Below are positions 26,365-34,861 of a stretch of DNA of 39,244 nucleotides, piece by piece. Position numbers and translations under genes: made by a program. This DNA comes from an uncultured Pelagibacteraceae bacterium (lineage in GTDB: Bacteria; Pseudomonadota; Alphaproteobacteria; Pelagibacterales; Pelagibacteraceae): assembly GCA_902591775.1 (NCBI GenBank), contig CACJBW010000011.1, positions 1 through 39,244 on the forward strand, given 5' to 3'. Numbering within the stretch: position 1 is the stretch's first letter; each line of letters starts with the position of its first letter. Under the pieces are notes generated by a model. The model did not search any database. It was not told the DNA's origin and saw only the letters and a list, made by a program, of their open reading frames with translations.

Positions 26365-27615
26365 TTAATCTAATCTATAAATTGTAACTGATTTTTCTTT
26401 GTCAACTTCATTAGCACTTATAAATAAGTTCCGTTGTGGAATAGCAACCAAACCTTCTGGTCCAATACCCGTTGGTAAAATAGCAACTAATTCTGGGTTT
26501 TTCAAATCGTTTGCTTTATAAACGCCGATAGCATTTGCTCTTTCAGCACCAACAAAGATATAACGTGTATCACCATATATTGCTACTTCAACTGACTCTG
26601 GTTCTACACCTTTTTTCTCTGCACGTTTTTCTGGCCAGTAACCTGCTGAAGCGAGTGCTCTTTCATATGACGAACCTGACTCGTATACCACCGAACCATT
26701 TTTATTGAAGATTGTCCATCCACGACTACCACCACGTTTCGCTTGACCTGGTGCTTCATGTTTATAGTCACCTTCATTTGCAGTTGCAAAATGATCATCG
26801 TCAATCCACTTAACTGCGTCTGGTTCTCTTCGAACATTCTCAATGGTATCAACCATCTTTAGTTCACCATCTTTTTTGTTATCAATACCTACTAATGTTA
26901 CTAGTCCTGCATCAAACTCTGAAATTACTTTTCCACTTCGATCAATAACCGCCATCCAGTTATTCTCTTGCATAGTAACAACTATTTCACCTAAATTATT
27001 GATATCAACAAACTCAGGCTCTGGATCGTTAGGAGCAATAGTTGAAAAACCAACTAAGTCCGCTTTAGTAACACTGTTATCTGCTAAATTAATAATTGCC
27101 ACAAAACCCCCTGGAAGTTGTGGAATTTTTTCATCGTTGATATCTTCGTTACGTTCATTTTCAATAGCTACTGCCACAAAAGTTCCATCTGGACTAACTG
27201 CAACCGAGTCTGGCTGTCCACCTAGTTCTACTTTTGTAACTTCTTTTCCTGAGGCAAGATCAACAACTAATAAGTGACCACTTGGCTCTACATAGTTTGG
27301 AGAAGTATTGATACCTACAAATGCTTGTCCATTTTTGATTGCAACACTAGTTGGTTCACCACCTAAATTCATGTGGCCTAATGGTTTCGGATTTGCTGGA
27401 TCAGTAATATCAATCATGCCTAATGCGTTTGCAGGGCTATCGCTATATACCAGTTTCATGCCATCTGCTGTTGCCGCAATTATTTCTGCTGATGTTTCTT
27501 CTGCACTAGGGTTATTTGCTGGTGTTCCAAATTTCCCAATTTCTTTAAAGTCTGCATTTACTGTGCTAACAAATGCGGTTGAGGCCAGAAGGCCTGCTAA
27601 GATAAATTTTATCAT
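26365..27615 (-). CDS. Secreted beta-propeller protein (choice-of-anchor I/YVTN-like), cassette cargo
   Basis: 416 residues from the ATG at 27615, which has an AGGA Shine-Dalgarno; an upstream ATG (27651) would put 12 residues before an otherwise good signal peptide (MIKFILAGLLASTAFVSTVNA). The mature part shows repeated blade motifs: GMIDITDPANPKPLGHMNLGG, then PDSVAVSPDGTFVAVAIENE, then EPESVEVAIYGDTRYIFVGAERA and GPEGLVAIP. The fold is shared by LVIVD/YVTN propellers and by phytase- or phosphatase-related secreted proteins; catalysis cannot be shown. Composition and codon use differ clearly from the AT-rich neighbours, indicating recent transfer, perhaps from a gammaproteobacterium. Confidence 0.85.
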   Translation of the reverse strand: MIKFILAGLLASTAFVSTVNADFKEIGKFGTPANNPSAEETSAEIIAATADGMKLVYSDSPANALGMIDITDPANPKPLGHMNLGGEPTSVAIKNGQAFVGINTSPNYVEPSGHLLVVDLASGKEVTKVELGGQPDSVAVSPDGTFVAVAIENERNEDINDEKIPQLPGGFVAIINLADNSVTKADLVGFSTIAPNDPEPEFVDINNLGEIVVTMQENNWMAVIDRSGKVISEFDAGLVTLVGIDNKKDGELKMVDTIENVRREPDAVKWIDDDHFATANEGDYKHEAPGQAKRGGSRGWTIFNKNGSVVYESGSSYERALASAGYWPEKRAEKKGVEPESVEVAIYGDTRYIFVGAERANAIGVYKANDLKNPELVAILPTGIGPEGLVAIPQRNLFISANEVDKEKSVTIYRLD

Positions 27616-27653
27616 TATATATTCCTTTTTGTTTTTATGGAAAGATATCAAAA

Positions 27654-27675
27654 CAAGATGAAAAGTTTGTAACAG
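27654..27675 (-). promoter_or_regulatory. Possible Pho box upstream of the beta-propeller gene
   Basis: On the minus strand CTGTTAC-AAAC is followed by TTTTCAT-CTTG, two 11-base units each matching five of seven positions of the PhoB half-site CTGTCAT; a weaker third unit (TTTTGAT) follows. Located 38 to 60 bases before the start codon. The 11-base period is the main support. In AT-rich DNA such matches can arise by chance. Confidence 0.3.
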
Positions 27676-27732
27676 TTTAATTACAATTATATTTTATTCC
27701 ACTCACCATAGTTTTTCTTTTCTGTGTCGAAG

Positions 27733-27755
27733 TGTGTCGTGAGTGTGTCGAGATT
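27733..27755. repeat. 23-base direct repeat, copy 2 (possible arm-type site)
   Basis: Identical to 26278-26300, same orientation, 53 bases before core copy 2. Preceded by an additional partial unit (tgtgtcgaag at 27723-27732), so three tgtgtcg units follow each other at 10-11 base spacing, like clustered protein-binding sites. Confidence 0.85.
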
Positions 27756-27808
27756 AACTAGACGTTGAGAAAGACTAAGATTAGCAAGGATAAAAAACCA
27801 AGGACTAC

Positions 27809-27854
27809 CTCGTTGGCAACGAGACGCTCTACCACTGAGCTATGCCCGCTTGTT
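27809..27854. repeat. 46-base direct repeat, copy 2 (tRNA-Gly 5' remnant)
   Basis: Identical to 26162-26207. On the minus strand it comprises 5 flanking bases and the first 41 bases of tRNA-Gly (27849 to 27809), then diverges within the anticodon stem, so it cannot make a tRNA. It marks the outer junction of the cassette and probably the original tRNA 5' half before insertion. Confidence 0.93.
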
Positions 27855-27953
27855 CTTATAGAATTGAAATTAGTAGCTTTTGTTAAATTAAGCAATAGGC
27901 AAAATGATTAGAATTAAGGATCAACTATGGCCATTAGTGTGGCTGAAATTTTT

Positions 27954-29321
27954 TTAATTATTTAACCACTCATATTTTTTTTTATAATCCTCAAATAAAG
28001 AGTAATATCTTTTGTATTTGTTGTAATCATAAGATTTAATGCCAGTTCTTAATTGTACATTACTACTAGTTTTAATATATAAATTATCTCTTTTGTGAAA
28101 TTCGAATATTTCTTCATTCCAATTTAAATCACAAAATTCAAAAATCTTTTTTGTTTCTATATATTTGTCATTATTTAAACTTTCTAAAGAGATTGAAATA
28201 ATATTTTGTGGATATTTTTTTTTATAATAATCCATTATTCTGAAATATATGTCTATATAATCTAGTATATCTTTAATTGTATGAGCCCATGACAATTTAG
28301 CCAAAAGCTTTTCATAAATTGCAATTATATTATCGTAGATGTTTCTTGTAGAATTTATGATTTTTGCATCCGGAAAAACTTTTAATATTGTTTCAATATT
28401 AAAAAAATTGTCTAAGGATTTATCAATAATTTCTTTTCCATTTTCATTTTCTGAGGAGTTAAATTGAGAATATCTTTTGTATAAATAGTCTTTTAATTCT
28501 CTCAGATCCAATTCAATATTATTTACATTAAAGTAGTTTTTATTATTGAAAAGATTTTTTTTTTTAATTTGCTCTAGTATACCCATGTGAAAAAAAGAAC
28601 TTTCTCCAAATGATAAATAATTATTGATATCAGTAGATATAATACTTTCAATTAAAGTAGATCCAGTTCTTGGAAGGCCTATAATAAAAATTGGTTTTGT
28701 ATATTTTTGTTTTGCCGAATTATCTAAATTTAAATATTCTATTTTATTATGGAACTTCTGCATAATTTTTTTGTAATAAAAATCAGACTCCTTGTTGTAC
28801 TGTAAATTTGCATTAAATATTGTTTTATGAGCATCTTCTAATAATATTAGCTCATCTTTTAAATTTTTTTTACTTGTTTCAAACTTTGAAAGTAAAAATT
28901 TACTTATCGCAAGGTCTGTGGAATTCTCTTTTGCGCTTAATGAAATATACCTTATTTTATCATAATACTCATCTTTTAGAAATTTTGGCTTTAGCTGATA
29001 TAAACCGTAATAACTTCTTATCTGGTTACTATCCAACTCAATAGATTTTAAATAATTATTTTTTGATGACTCTATGTCGCCCATTGTTTGATATAAAACT
29101 GCTAATTTAATATATACTGAGATATTGTTAGGTCTTAAATTTAAAGATTTTTTAAAAAATTGAGTACTCTTGTCTAAATTTCTCAATTCAAAATGGACAA
29201 GACCTAAGAAATAAAAAATCATAAACTTATCTTTCTCTGTTTTTAATCCTTTTTGTAAAAGTTTTTCAGCCCCAATAAAATCTTGCTCATACATTAATTT
29301 TTTAATTGGATCTAAATTCAT
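27954..29321 (-). CDS. TPR-sulfotransferase fusion protein
   Basis: 455 residues. Residues about 1-110 are TPR repeats (FYFLGLVHFELRNLDKSTQF and NISVYIKLAVLYQTMGDIES). Residues 208-450 are a sulfotransferase domain: the 5'-phosphosulfate loop KPIFIIGLPRTGSTLIES (209-226) and the 3'-phosphate motif INSTRNIYDN. The expected donor is PAPS; the acceptor could be a protein or glycan bound by the TPRs. No signal peptide. Extremely low GC. It follows a paralogue 9 bases upstream, so the two form an operon. Substrate unknown. Confidence 0.88.
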   Translation of the reverse strand: MNLDPIKKLMYEQDFIGAEKLLQKGLKTEKDKFMIFYFLGLVHFELRNLDKSTQFFKKSLNLRPNNISVYIKLAVLYQTMGDIESSKNNYLKSIELDSNQIRSYYGLYQLKPKFLKDEYYDKIRYISLSAKENSTDLAISKFLLSKFETSKKNLKDELILLEDAHKTIFNANLQYNKESDFYYKKIMQKFHNKIEYLNLDNSAKQKYTKPIFIIGLPRTGSTLIESIISTDINNYLSFGESSFFHMGILEQIKKKNLFNNKNYFNVNNIELDLRELKDYLYKRYSQFNSSENENGKEIIDKSLDNFFNIETILKVFPDAKIINSTRNIYDNIIAIYEKLLAKLSWAHTIKDILDYIDIYFRIMDYYKKKYPQNIISISLESLNNDKYIETKKIFEFCDLNWNEEIFEFHKRDNLYIKTSSNVQLRTGIKSYDYNKYKRYYSLFEDYKKKYEWLNN

Positions 29322-29330
29322 AAATATTTT

Positions 29331-30968
29331 TTAAAACTTTATATTCATATTGTTGAGGGTTTCCTGCATAGGCATTAAATAATTGCTATACTTTTTCCAA
29401 GACATAGATGTATTTTTTTTTATACCCTCTCTAACTTGTTGAAAAGATGCTGTTGTTACAGGTCTCATATTTTTATCATAATTTTTTAACTGATCTTCCC
29501 ATTTTAAATCTAAAAAATTTAAAATTTCCTTAGAATTACTTTCAAAATCATTTACAAAATTTTCATAATGAACATCAAATATATTTTTTGCATATTTTGA
29601 TTTCCAAAAATTTATCGTATTTAAGTATAATGAATAATATTTAGCTATATCTTGCTGACTTAAATTAAAATCCATACCACTATCGACAAATGATGTTTTG
29701 TAATTAGACCAACATACAGCCATGGGGTTTCTTTCAATATGTATAATTTTTGACTCAGGAAAAGAGTTAATTATAAATCCAACCCATTTATAATTAGCTG
29801 GTAATTTATCAATAATATAATTGTCATCAGAAATTTTTTTAATTTGATCATAGTATGAGTTTCTTATCTCTGTAAAAAAACTCTCTAGATTGGTAGTTTT
29901 TTTTATACCTAGCTTATCTATAATTTTAGGCAAAAAATCTAGTTCTCCAGCTCCATAAATTTGTGAGTGACAAGATAATATCTGCTCTATAAGTGTAGTA
30001 CCAGATCGTGGCATTCCAATTATAAAAATTGGTCTACTTTTTAATGTATCTTTATAATTTACATGAATATTATTAATTTTCTCAAAAAAGGTTTTTGTGT
30101 CTTTGAATTCCATCTCTGCTCTTTCAAAAGAAAATTTTGAATTTTTCTTTTTCAGAGAATTTGATTTTTCTAAATATTTAAAAGCTAACTCATCATTATC
30201 TTGATCAAAATATCCCTTACTTAATGCGTCATAAAACAAAATTTTATCGCCATCTGAAAAAATATCTTCACTTAAAAGCTCTAATTTTTTAAATATTTCG
30301 TTTTTTTTTGTTATTTTAGTAACCGATATGTAATTTCTATAACTGGGAACGTGATTTTTATTTATTTTAATAATCTTTTCAAAAAAATATTTTCCCTTAG
30401 ATATATCACCTAGAAATAGATAGGCGCTACCTAAATTATATAAAGTTTTTATATCATTTTGGTTTAAACTTAATATTTTTTCATAAATTTTGATTAATTT
30501 ATTAAAATGTTTATTTTCTTTGTATATGTTTGCTAGATTAAGATATGCTTCGATATTATTATCTTTTAATTTAATAGCTTTCTCAAAACAAGATATTGCT
30601 TCATCAATTTTACCAACACGCTTTTTTGTGTTTCCTAAATTATTATATGCTTCAGAAAAATTTGGGTTTAATAGAATTGCTTTTTCAAAATAAGCTATTG
30701 CACTATCGTATTTTTTTAATTGCTTATGAATATTTGCTTGTATAAAAAAGATTTCTGGTTTTTTTTGAACGTGTATTAGTTTATCAAAATATTTTTCTGC
30801 TTCAGCATACTTTTGAAGATTTACATAAGATAAACCTATAAAATATATTAATTGATAATTTTTAGGGTTTCTTTTTAATAATTTTAATCCTGATTTTATA
30901 AAACTATTGTATTTTTTTTCTTTATATAAATTAAATATATTATTTTTATCTAAATTGTTTGAATTCAT
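29331..30968 (-). CDS. TPR-sulfotransferase fusion protein
   Basis: 545 residues. At least five TPR units span about residues 37-215 (YFIGLSYVNLQKYAEAEKYF, AIAYFEKAILLNPNFSEAYN, AISCFEKAIKLKDNNIEAYL). The sulfotransferase domain starts with RPIFIIGMPRSGTTLIEQIL (312-331), then HSQIYGAGELDFL, IDKLPANYKW, and the 3'-phosphate motif IIHIERNPMAVCWSNYK. It keeps a fuller set of motifs than the neighbouring copy. It is divergent from the LON-domain gene; 26 bases separate the two starts. Acceptor unknown. Confidence 0.9.
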   Translation of the reverse strand: MNSNNLDKNNIFNLYKEKKYNSFIKSGLKLLKRNPKNYQLIYFIGLSYVNLQKYAEAEKYFDKLIHVQKKPEIFFIQANIHKQLKKYDSAIAYFEKAILLNPNFSEAYNNLGNTKKRVGKIDEAISCFEKAIKLKDNNIEAYLNLANIYKENKHFNKLIKIYEKILSLNQNDIKTLYNLGSAYLFLGDISKGKYFFEKIIKINKNHVPSYRNYISVTKITKKNEIFKKLELLSEDIFSDGDKILFYDALSKGYFDQDNDELAFKYLEKSNSLKKKNSKFSFERAEMEFKDTKTFFEKINNIHVNYKDTLKSRPIFIIGMPRSGTTLIEQILSCHSQIYGAGELDFLPKIIDKLGIKKTTNLESFFTEIRNSYYDQIKKISDDNYIIDKLPANYKWVGFIINSFPESKIIHIERNPMAVCWSNYKTSFVDSGMDFNLSQQDIAKYYSLYLNTINFWKSKYAKNIFDVHYENFVNDFESNSKEILNFLDLKWEDQLKNYDKNMRPVTTASFQQVREGIKKNTSMSWKKYSNYLMPMQETLNNMNIKF

Positions 30969-30994
30969 TATTTTTATGTTATATTTTAATTATT

Positions 30995-31636
30995 ATGAAA
31001 AAAGAAGATCTTCCAAACATATTACCAGTTTTTCCTTTATCTAATTTTATAATATTTCCTCGCACAACAGTGCCATTAAACATTTTTGAACCAAGATATA
31101 TAAAAATGGTGGATCAAAGTATGAAAAGCAACCGAATTATTGGCATGATTCAACCAAAAAAAACTGGTGAGTTAAAAAAACCTGATTTGCATAATATTGG
31201 GTGTGCGGGAAAAATAACTAGTTTTAATGAAACTGATGATGGACGATATTTAATAATTCTGAATGGAATATGCAGATTCGAGATAGTAGATGAAATCGAC
31301 AATGGCAATTTGTACAGGGAATGTAATGTTAAATATGATGATTTTTCAACAGATTTGGTTGAAAAATCTGAAGAAATTAAGTTTTCAGACTTAAAACTAA
31401 TATTTCAAAATTTAAAAGGATTATTTAAAAAGCAGGGGTATGAAATAAATTGGAAAGAGATTGAAAAACAAAGTCTTGATCAAACAATTAATACGTTATC
31501 GATGGCCTCTCCTTTTTCACTTGAGGAAAAGCAGGTTTTACTTGAAAGTAAAGATCTTAATAATAGAAAAGAAAAGTTAGAGGAAATTCTAAACACTTAT
31601 ATTTTAGATAACTTCAATAACAAAACCTTACAGTAA
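30995..31636 (+). CDS. LON substrate-binding domain protein
   Basis: 213 residues from the ATG at 30995 (MKKEDLPNILPVFPLSN). An in-frame ATG at 30959 would add 12 residues and run into the divergent sulfotransferase start, so it is less likely. It has only the N-terminal (PUA-like) domain of Lon: VFPLSNFIIFPRTTVPLNIFEPRYIKM, then GMIQPKK, NIGCAGKIT, and YLIILNGICRFEI, with no ATPase or protease part. Free-standing LON-N proteins are common in alphaproteobacteria, and their role is unsettled. Ends 12 bases before the convergent UbiH-like gene. Confidence 0.9.
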   Translation: MKKEDLPNILPVFPLSNFIIFPRTTVPLNIFEPRYIKMVDQSMKSNRIIGMIQPKKTGELKKPDLHNIGCAGKITSFNETDDGRYLIILNGICRFEIVDEIDNGNLYRECNVKYDDFSTDLVEKSEEIKFSDLKLIFQNLKGLFKKQGYEINWKEIEKQSLDQTINTLSMASPFSLEEKQVLLESKDLNNRKEKLEEILNTYILDNFNNKTLQ

Positions 31637-31648
31637 TTAAATTTATAT

Positions 31649-32710
31649 CTAATTAGACAAAAATGTTGCATATTTGTTTAAAAATTTATTTCCCTTGAGA
31701 ATTTTAAATATTGGTCCTGATAAATTATTTTGCAATTTGCTATCAAATTTGAAAAAAGAATTGATAGCATCGATACCAAATCCATACATGAAATTTATGT
31801 GCTTGTTAATTTTTTGAAATTTTTCAGCAATTATTTCACCATCATCAAATCCTAACTTAATATTTTCTTCTAAAATATCAGACAACGATTTAATATCTCT
31901 GATAGTCATATTAAATCCTTGTCCTGCTAACGGATGAACTTTATGTATTAAATCTCCAAAAGATAAAATATTTTTAAAAAAATAGTCTCGTCGAACTAGA
32001 AACTTGATATTTACAGACTCAACTTCACTAATTTTTGTTATTTCATATTGATGATTGTACTTATTGATTATTTGAAGAAGACTTAATTTATTCATTAATT
32101 TAGTAGAATTATTCGAAAACACAATAGAAGTCTGATTTTTAGATAAAGGTAGAAATGCCAAAGGACCATTTTTTGTAAAAATTTGAGATGCAATTTTATT
32201 TTCAATTTTTTTATGATCTATTATTGCTGTGTGTGCTAAAGATTTGTAATTTTTTTCTATTTGTTTTTGGAAATATTTTTTTGTTATCGGATTATTTTGC
32301 TCAGAGTTAATAATTAAATTGTAATCTCGTTTCTTAATGTCATTGAGATTATAATTTTTAAGATAAATAAATTTTAAAGATTTGTTTTTTTTCATCAAGT
32401 TATAAAGCACACTATATTTTATTAAAAAAAAATTACTTTGATTTTTATTTTTGAACTCAAATAACTCAGATGATTTGTTTTTGGCTGAATAAATTTTAAT
32501 TTTTTCCGTTGGCCAACCAGAGTTTGAGAAGCCTTTAATATTTTGCCTTAAAAATTTATAATTTTCATTTGAGATTGCAATTGTTCTGATAGTATTTGTT
32601 AATAAATGTGGTCTAGATTGAGAGATGATATCAACATTGATTTTTTTTTTTAATAATATGTTTGCTAGAACTAGATTAGTTAAATTATTTCCTAAAAGAC
32701 AAATTTTCAT
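31649..32710 (-). CDS. FAD-dependent monooxygenase, UbiH/COQ6-like (ubiquinone synthesis)
   Basis: 353 residues from the ATG at 32710 (MKICLLGNN); an in-frame ATG at 32731 adds seven residues and cannot be excluded. The Rossmann N-terminus is degenerate (LLGNNLTNLVLA in place of GxGxxG). TIRTIAISNENYKFL is the conserved arginine region, and SFGDLIHKVHPLAGQGFNM with IRDIKSLSDIL is the flavin-binding GD motif of ubiquinone ring hydroxylases. Probably one of the UbiH/F/L-type hydroxylases, but which ring position cannot be told. Divergent from ftsK. Confidence 0.85.
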   Translation of the reverse strand: MKICLLGNNLTNLVLANILLKKKINVDIISQSRPHLLTNTIRTIAISNENYKFLRQNIKGFSNSGWPTEKIKIYSAKNKSSELFEFKNKNQSNFFLIKYSVLYNLMKKNKSLKFIYLKNYNLNDIKKRDYNLIINSEQNNPITKKYFQKQIEKNYKSLAHTAIIDHKKIENKIASQIFTKNGPLAFLPLSKNQTSIVFSNNSTKLMNKLSLLQIINKYNHQYEITKISEVESVNIKFLVRRDYFFKNILSFGDLIHKVHPLAGQGFNMTIRDIKSLSDILEENIKLGFDDGEIIAEKFQKINKHINFMYGFGIDAINSFFKFDSKLQNNLSGPIFKILKGNKFLNKYATFLSN

Positions 32711-32773
32711 AATATTATTTAATTTTATCAATAAAAATTAAATGATACAAAGTGACAAATCATTAATGACAAA

Positions 32774-34861
32774 ATGAAAATTAAAAATATCATTGATAAA
32801 ACTGGTAGCTTTATATTAAAGAGATTATCTGAATTAGTAGGTGTTTCTTTACTGATTTTTTCAATTTTGTTTTTGGTGTCGTTATTCAGTTACTCACCGG
32901 AGGATCCTAATTTTATTTTTCCAGAAAATGCCGAGATAAAGAATTTAATGGGCTCAAGAGGCAGTTATGTATCTGACATTTTTTATCAATCACTAGGGCT
33001 TATCTCATTGTTGGTGCCAATTTCACTTTTTTTTATATCTCTTAAGGTAATAGTTGAAAAAAAACTTTTACATATTATTGAAAATATATTTTTTGTAATT
33101 TTATACTCTATTACAGGAACATTATTTTTTACAGTTTTTCACACAGAAACATTTTGGCTTACAATTAATGGAAATAATGGATTTATTGGTAATTTATTTG
33201 AAGAGTCTTTTTTTGTTAATTTAATAAATTTAAATCATCAGATAAGTTATTTAATTTTAATTTTATTAATAACCTTATTTTTTCTTTTAAGTATTAATTT
33301 TAAGTTAAAACAACTCGGCTATATTAGTAAAATTTTTAACAAATCAAAAAAAAAACCAATTAACAATATTGTAGATAATTATGGAGGAGATGTGATAAGT
33401 GAAAATGACTCTATTAATAAAGAAACTAGAGTTCAGGAAAATTTTTCTTTCGATAAAAATGAAACGATATCAAAAAAAAATATAACAAAATATAAATTAC
33501 CTCCTATTGATTTTTTAAAGACTCCTTCAAAAAAAGACAAAAACTTATCAGAAAACAAAATAAATGAAAAAACTTTAGAGAAAATTTTGCTTGATTTTGG
33601 AGTTGAAGGTGAGGTTAAAAAAGTAAGTCAAGGTCCTGTAGTTACTTTATATGAGTTTGAGCCAGCACCTGGTGTAAAAGTATCAAAAATTATTAATCTT
33701 TCTGAAGATATTGCGAGAAATACTAGTTCAGAATCTGCTAGAATCGCGACTATACCTGGAAGTAATACAATTGGAATCGAATTGCCAAAACCACTAAGAG
33801 AAAATGTTTTTTTAAGTGAGATAATTTCTGATCCTAACTTTAAAAAAAAAGATATAAAACTTCCAATTGCGCTAGGTAAAAGTATATCTGGATCACCTAT
33901 AACCGGAGACTTAAGTACTATGCCTCATTTACTTATAGCTGGTACAACGGGATCAGGAAAATCAGTTTGTATAAATACAATTATTTTATCTCTTTTATAC
34001 AAACACTCTCCTGAGAAATGTAAGTTTATTTTAATTGACCCAAAAATGTTAGAACTGTCAACTTATGAAGGTATCCCTCATTTGTTATGTCCTGTGATTA
34101 CAGAAGCAAAAAAAGCTGCCTCAGTTTTAGGATGGGTAGTTAAAGAAATGGAAAACAGATACAAATTAATGACCAAAGTTGGGGTGAGAAATATTGACGG
34201 GTATAACGAAAAACATAAGATTTCTATGCCTTATATAGTTGTAATTGTTGACGAAATGTCAGATCTAATGCTCGTTGCTGGAAAAGATATTGAGAATTAT
34301 ATTCAAAAACTCTCACAAATGGCAAGGGCTGCTGGAATACATATCATAATGGCTACCCAAAGACCTAGTGTTGACGTCATTACTGGAACAATTAAAGCAA
34401 ACTTTCCGACTAGAATATCATTTCAAGTTACTTCAAAAATAGATAGTAGAACTATACTTGGTGAACAAGGTGCTGAGCAACTACTTGGCAAAGGGGATAT
34501 GCTTTATATGACTTCAGCAAATAGAATGACAAGAATTCATGCACCATTTGTATCCGAAAGTGAAATTGAAAAAATAAATAATTTTTTACGAAATCAAGCT
34601 GAACCAGATTATGTAGATGAAATTCTAAATTTTGCAGATGAAAAAGAGAGTAGAGACGACTCAAATGATAATGAAAATCTAGATGAATTATATAATACAG
34701 CTCTTGAAATTGTAAAATCTGAGAGAAAAGCATCAACATCTTTTTTACAGAGAAAATTACAAATTGGTTACAATAGAGCAGCAAGGATAGTTGATCAAAT
34801 GGAGGCAAACGGAGAAGTAAGCCAAGCAAATCATGTTGGCAAAAGAGAAGTGCTTAAATGA
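32774..34861 (+). CDS. ftsK: DNA translocase FtsK
   Basis: Hexameric motor that pumps DNA during division and chromosome-dimer resolution. 695 residues, short for FtsK because the linker is small. There are four transmembrane segments in the first 175 residues and a linker to about 260. The motor domain has Walker A GTTGSGKS (390-397) and Walker B YIVVIVDEMSDL, plus ATQRPSVDVITGTIKANFPT. The C-terminal gamma winged helix (SERKASTSFLQRKLQIGYN) recognises KOPS-like sites. An earlier ATG (32766) closes after three codons. Overlaps lolA by 4 bases. Confidence 0.97.
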   Translation: MKIKNIIDKTGSFILKRLSELVGVSLLIFSILFLVSLFSYSPEDPNFIFPENAEIKNLMGSRGSYVSDIFYQSLGLISLLVPISLFFISLKVIVEKKLLHIIENIFFVILYSITGTLFFTVFHTETFWLTINGNNGFIGNLFEESFFVNLINLNHQISYLILILLITLFFLLSINFKLKQLGYISKIFNKSKKKPINNIVDNYGGDVISENDSINKETRVQENFSFDKNETISKKNITKYKLPPIDFLKTPSKKDKNLSENKINEKTLEKILLDFGVEGEVKKVSQGPVVTLYEFEPAPGVKVSKIINLSEDIARNTSSESARIATIPGSNTIGIELPKPLRENVFLSEIISDPNFKKKDIKLPIALGKSISGSPITGDLSTMPHLLIAGTTGSGKSVCINTIILSLLYKHSPEKCKFILIDPKMLELSTYEGIPHLLCPVITEAKKAASVLGWVVKEMENRYKLMTKVGVRNIDGYNEKHKISMPYIVVIVDEMSDLMLVAGKDIENYIQKLSQMARAAGIHIIMATQRPSVDVITGTIKANFPTRISFQVTSKIDSRTILGEQGAEQLLGKGDMLYMTSANRMTRIHAPFVSESEIEKINNFLRNQAEPDYVDEILNFADEKESRDDSNDNENLDELYNTALEIVKSERKASTSFLQRKLQIGYNRAARIVDQMEANGEVSQANHVGKREVLK

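Larger units (their letters stand above)
26208..27854. mobile_element. 1,647-base tRNA-Gly-associated cassette carrying a beta-propeller gene
   Basis: Element defined by the two 46-base direct repeats (26162-26207 and 27809-27854). Inside, in order: the promoter now serving tRNA-Gly, a 23-base repeat, a GC hairpin, one minus-strand CDS, a possible Pho-box promoter, a second 23-base repeat with extra partial copies, and the second core. No integrase gene is present. The CDS is visibly richer in G and C than the flanking TPR genes. Resembles the general plan of tRNA-targeting cargo islands such as tycheposons in Prochlorococcus, but that link is inference. The non-coding 27616-27951 stretch holds only the right-arm repeats, the second core and AT-rich DNA. 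Confidence 0.8.

Noticed and set aside
27616..27651. Upstream start for the beta-propeller protein
   Set aside because: It would put 12 polar residues before a clear signal peptide, and the ATG at 27615 has its own Shine-Dalgarno.
26843..27661. Two plus-strand ORFs opposite the beta-propeller gene
   Set aside because: Low-complexity Ser/Thr/Pro-rich translations of the antisense strand; the minus-strand gene has a signal peptide and blade motifs.
27809..27849. Second tRNA-Gly gene
   Set aside because: Only the 5' part up to the anticodon stem is present; no T arm or 3' acceptor strand follows, so it is a remnant.
27908..27950. Possible terminator near the start of the sulfotransferase region (gcca...tggc followed by T-run)
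   Set aside because: The stem is only 4 bases and the T-run is on the strand with no gene ending there.
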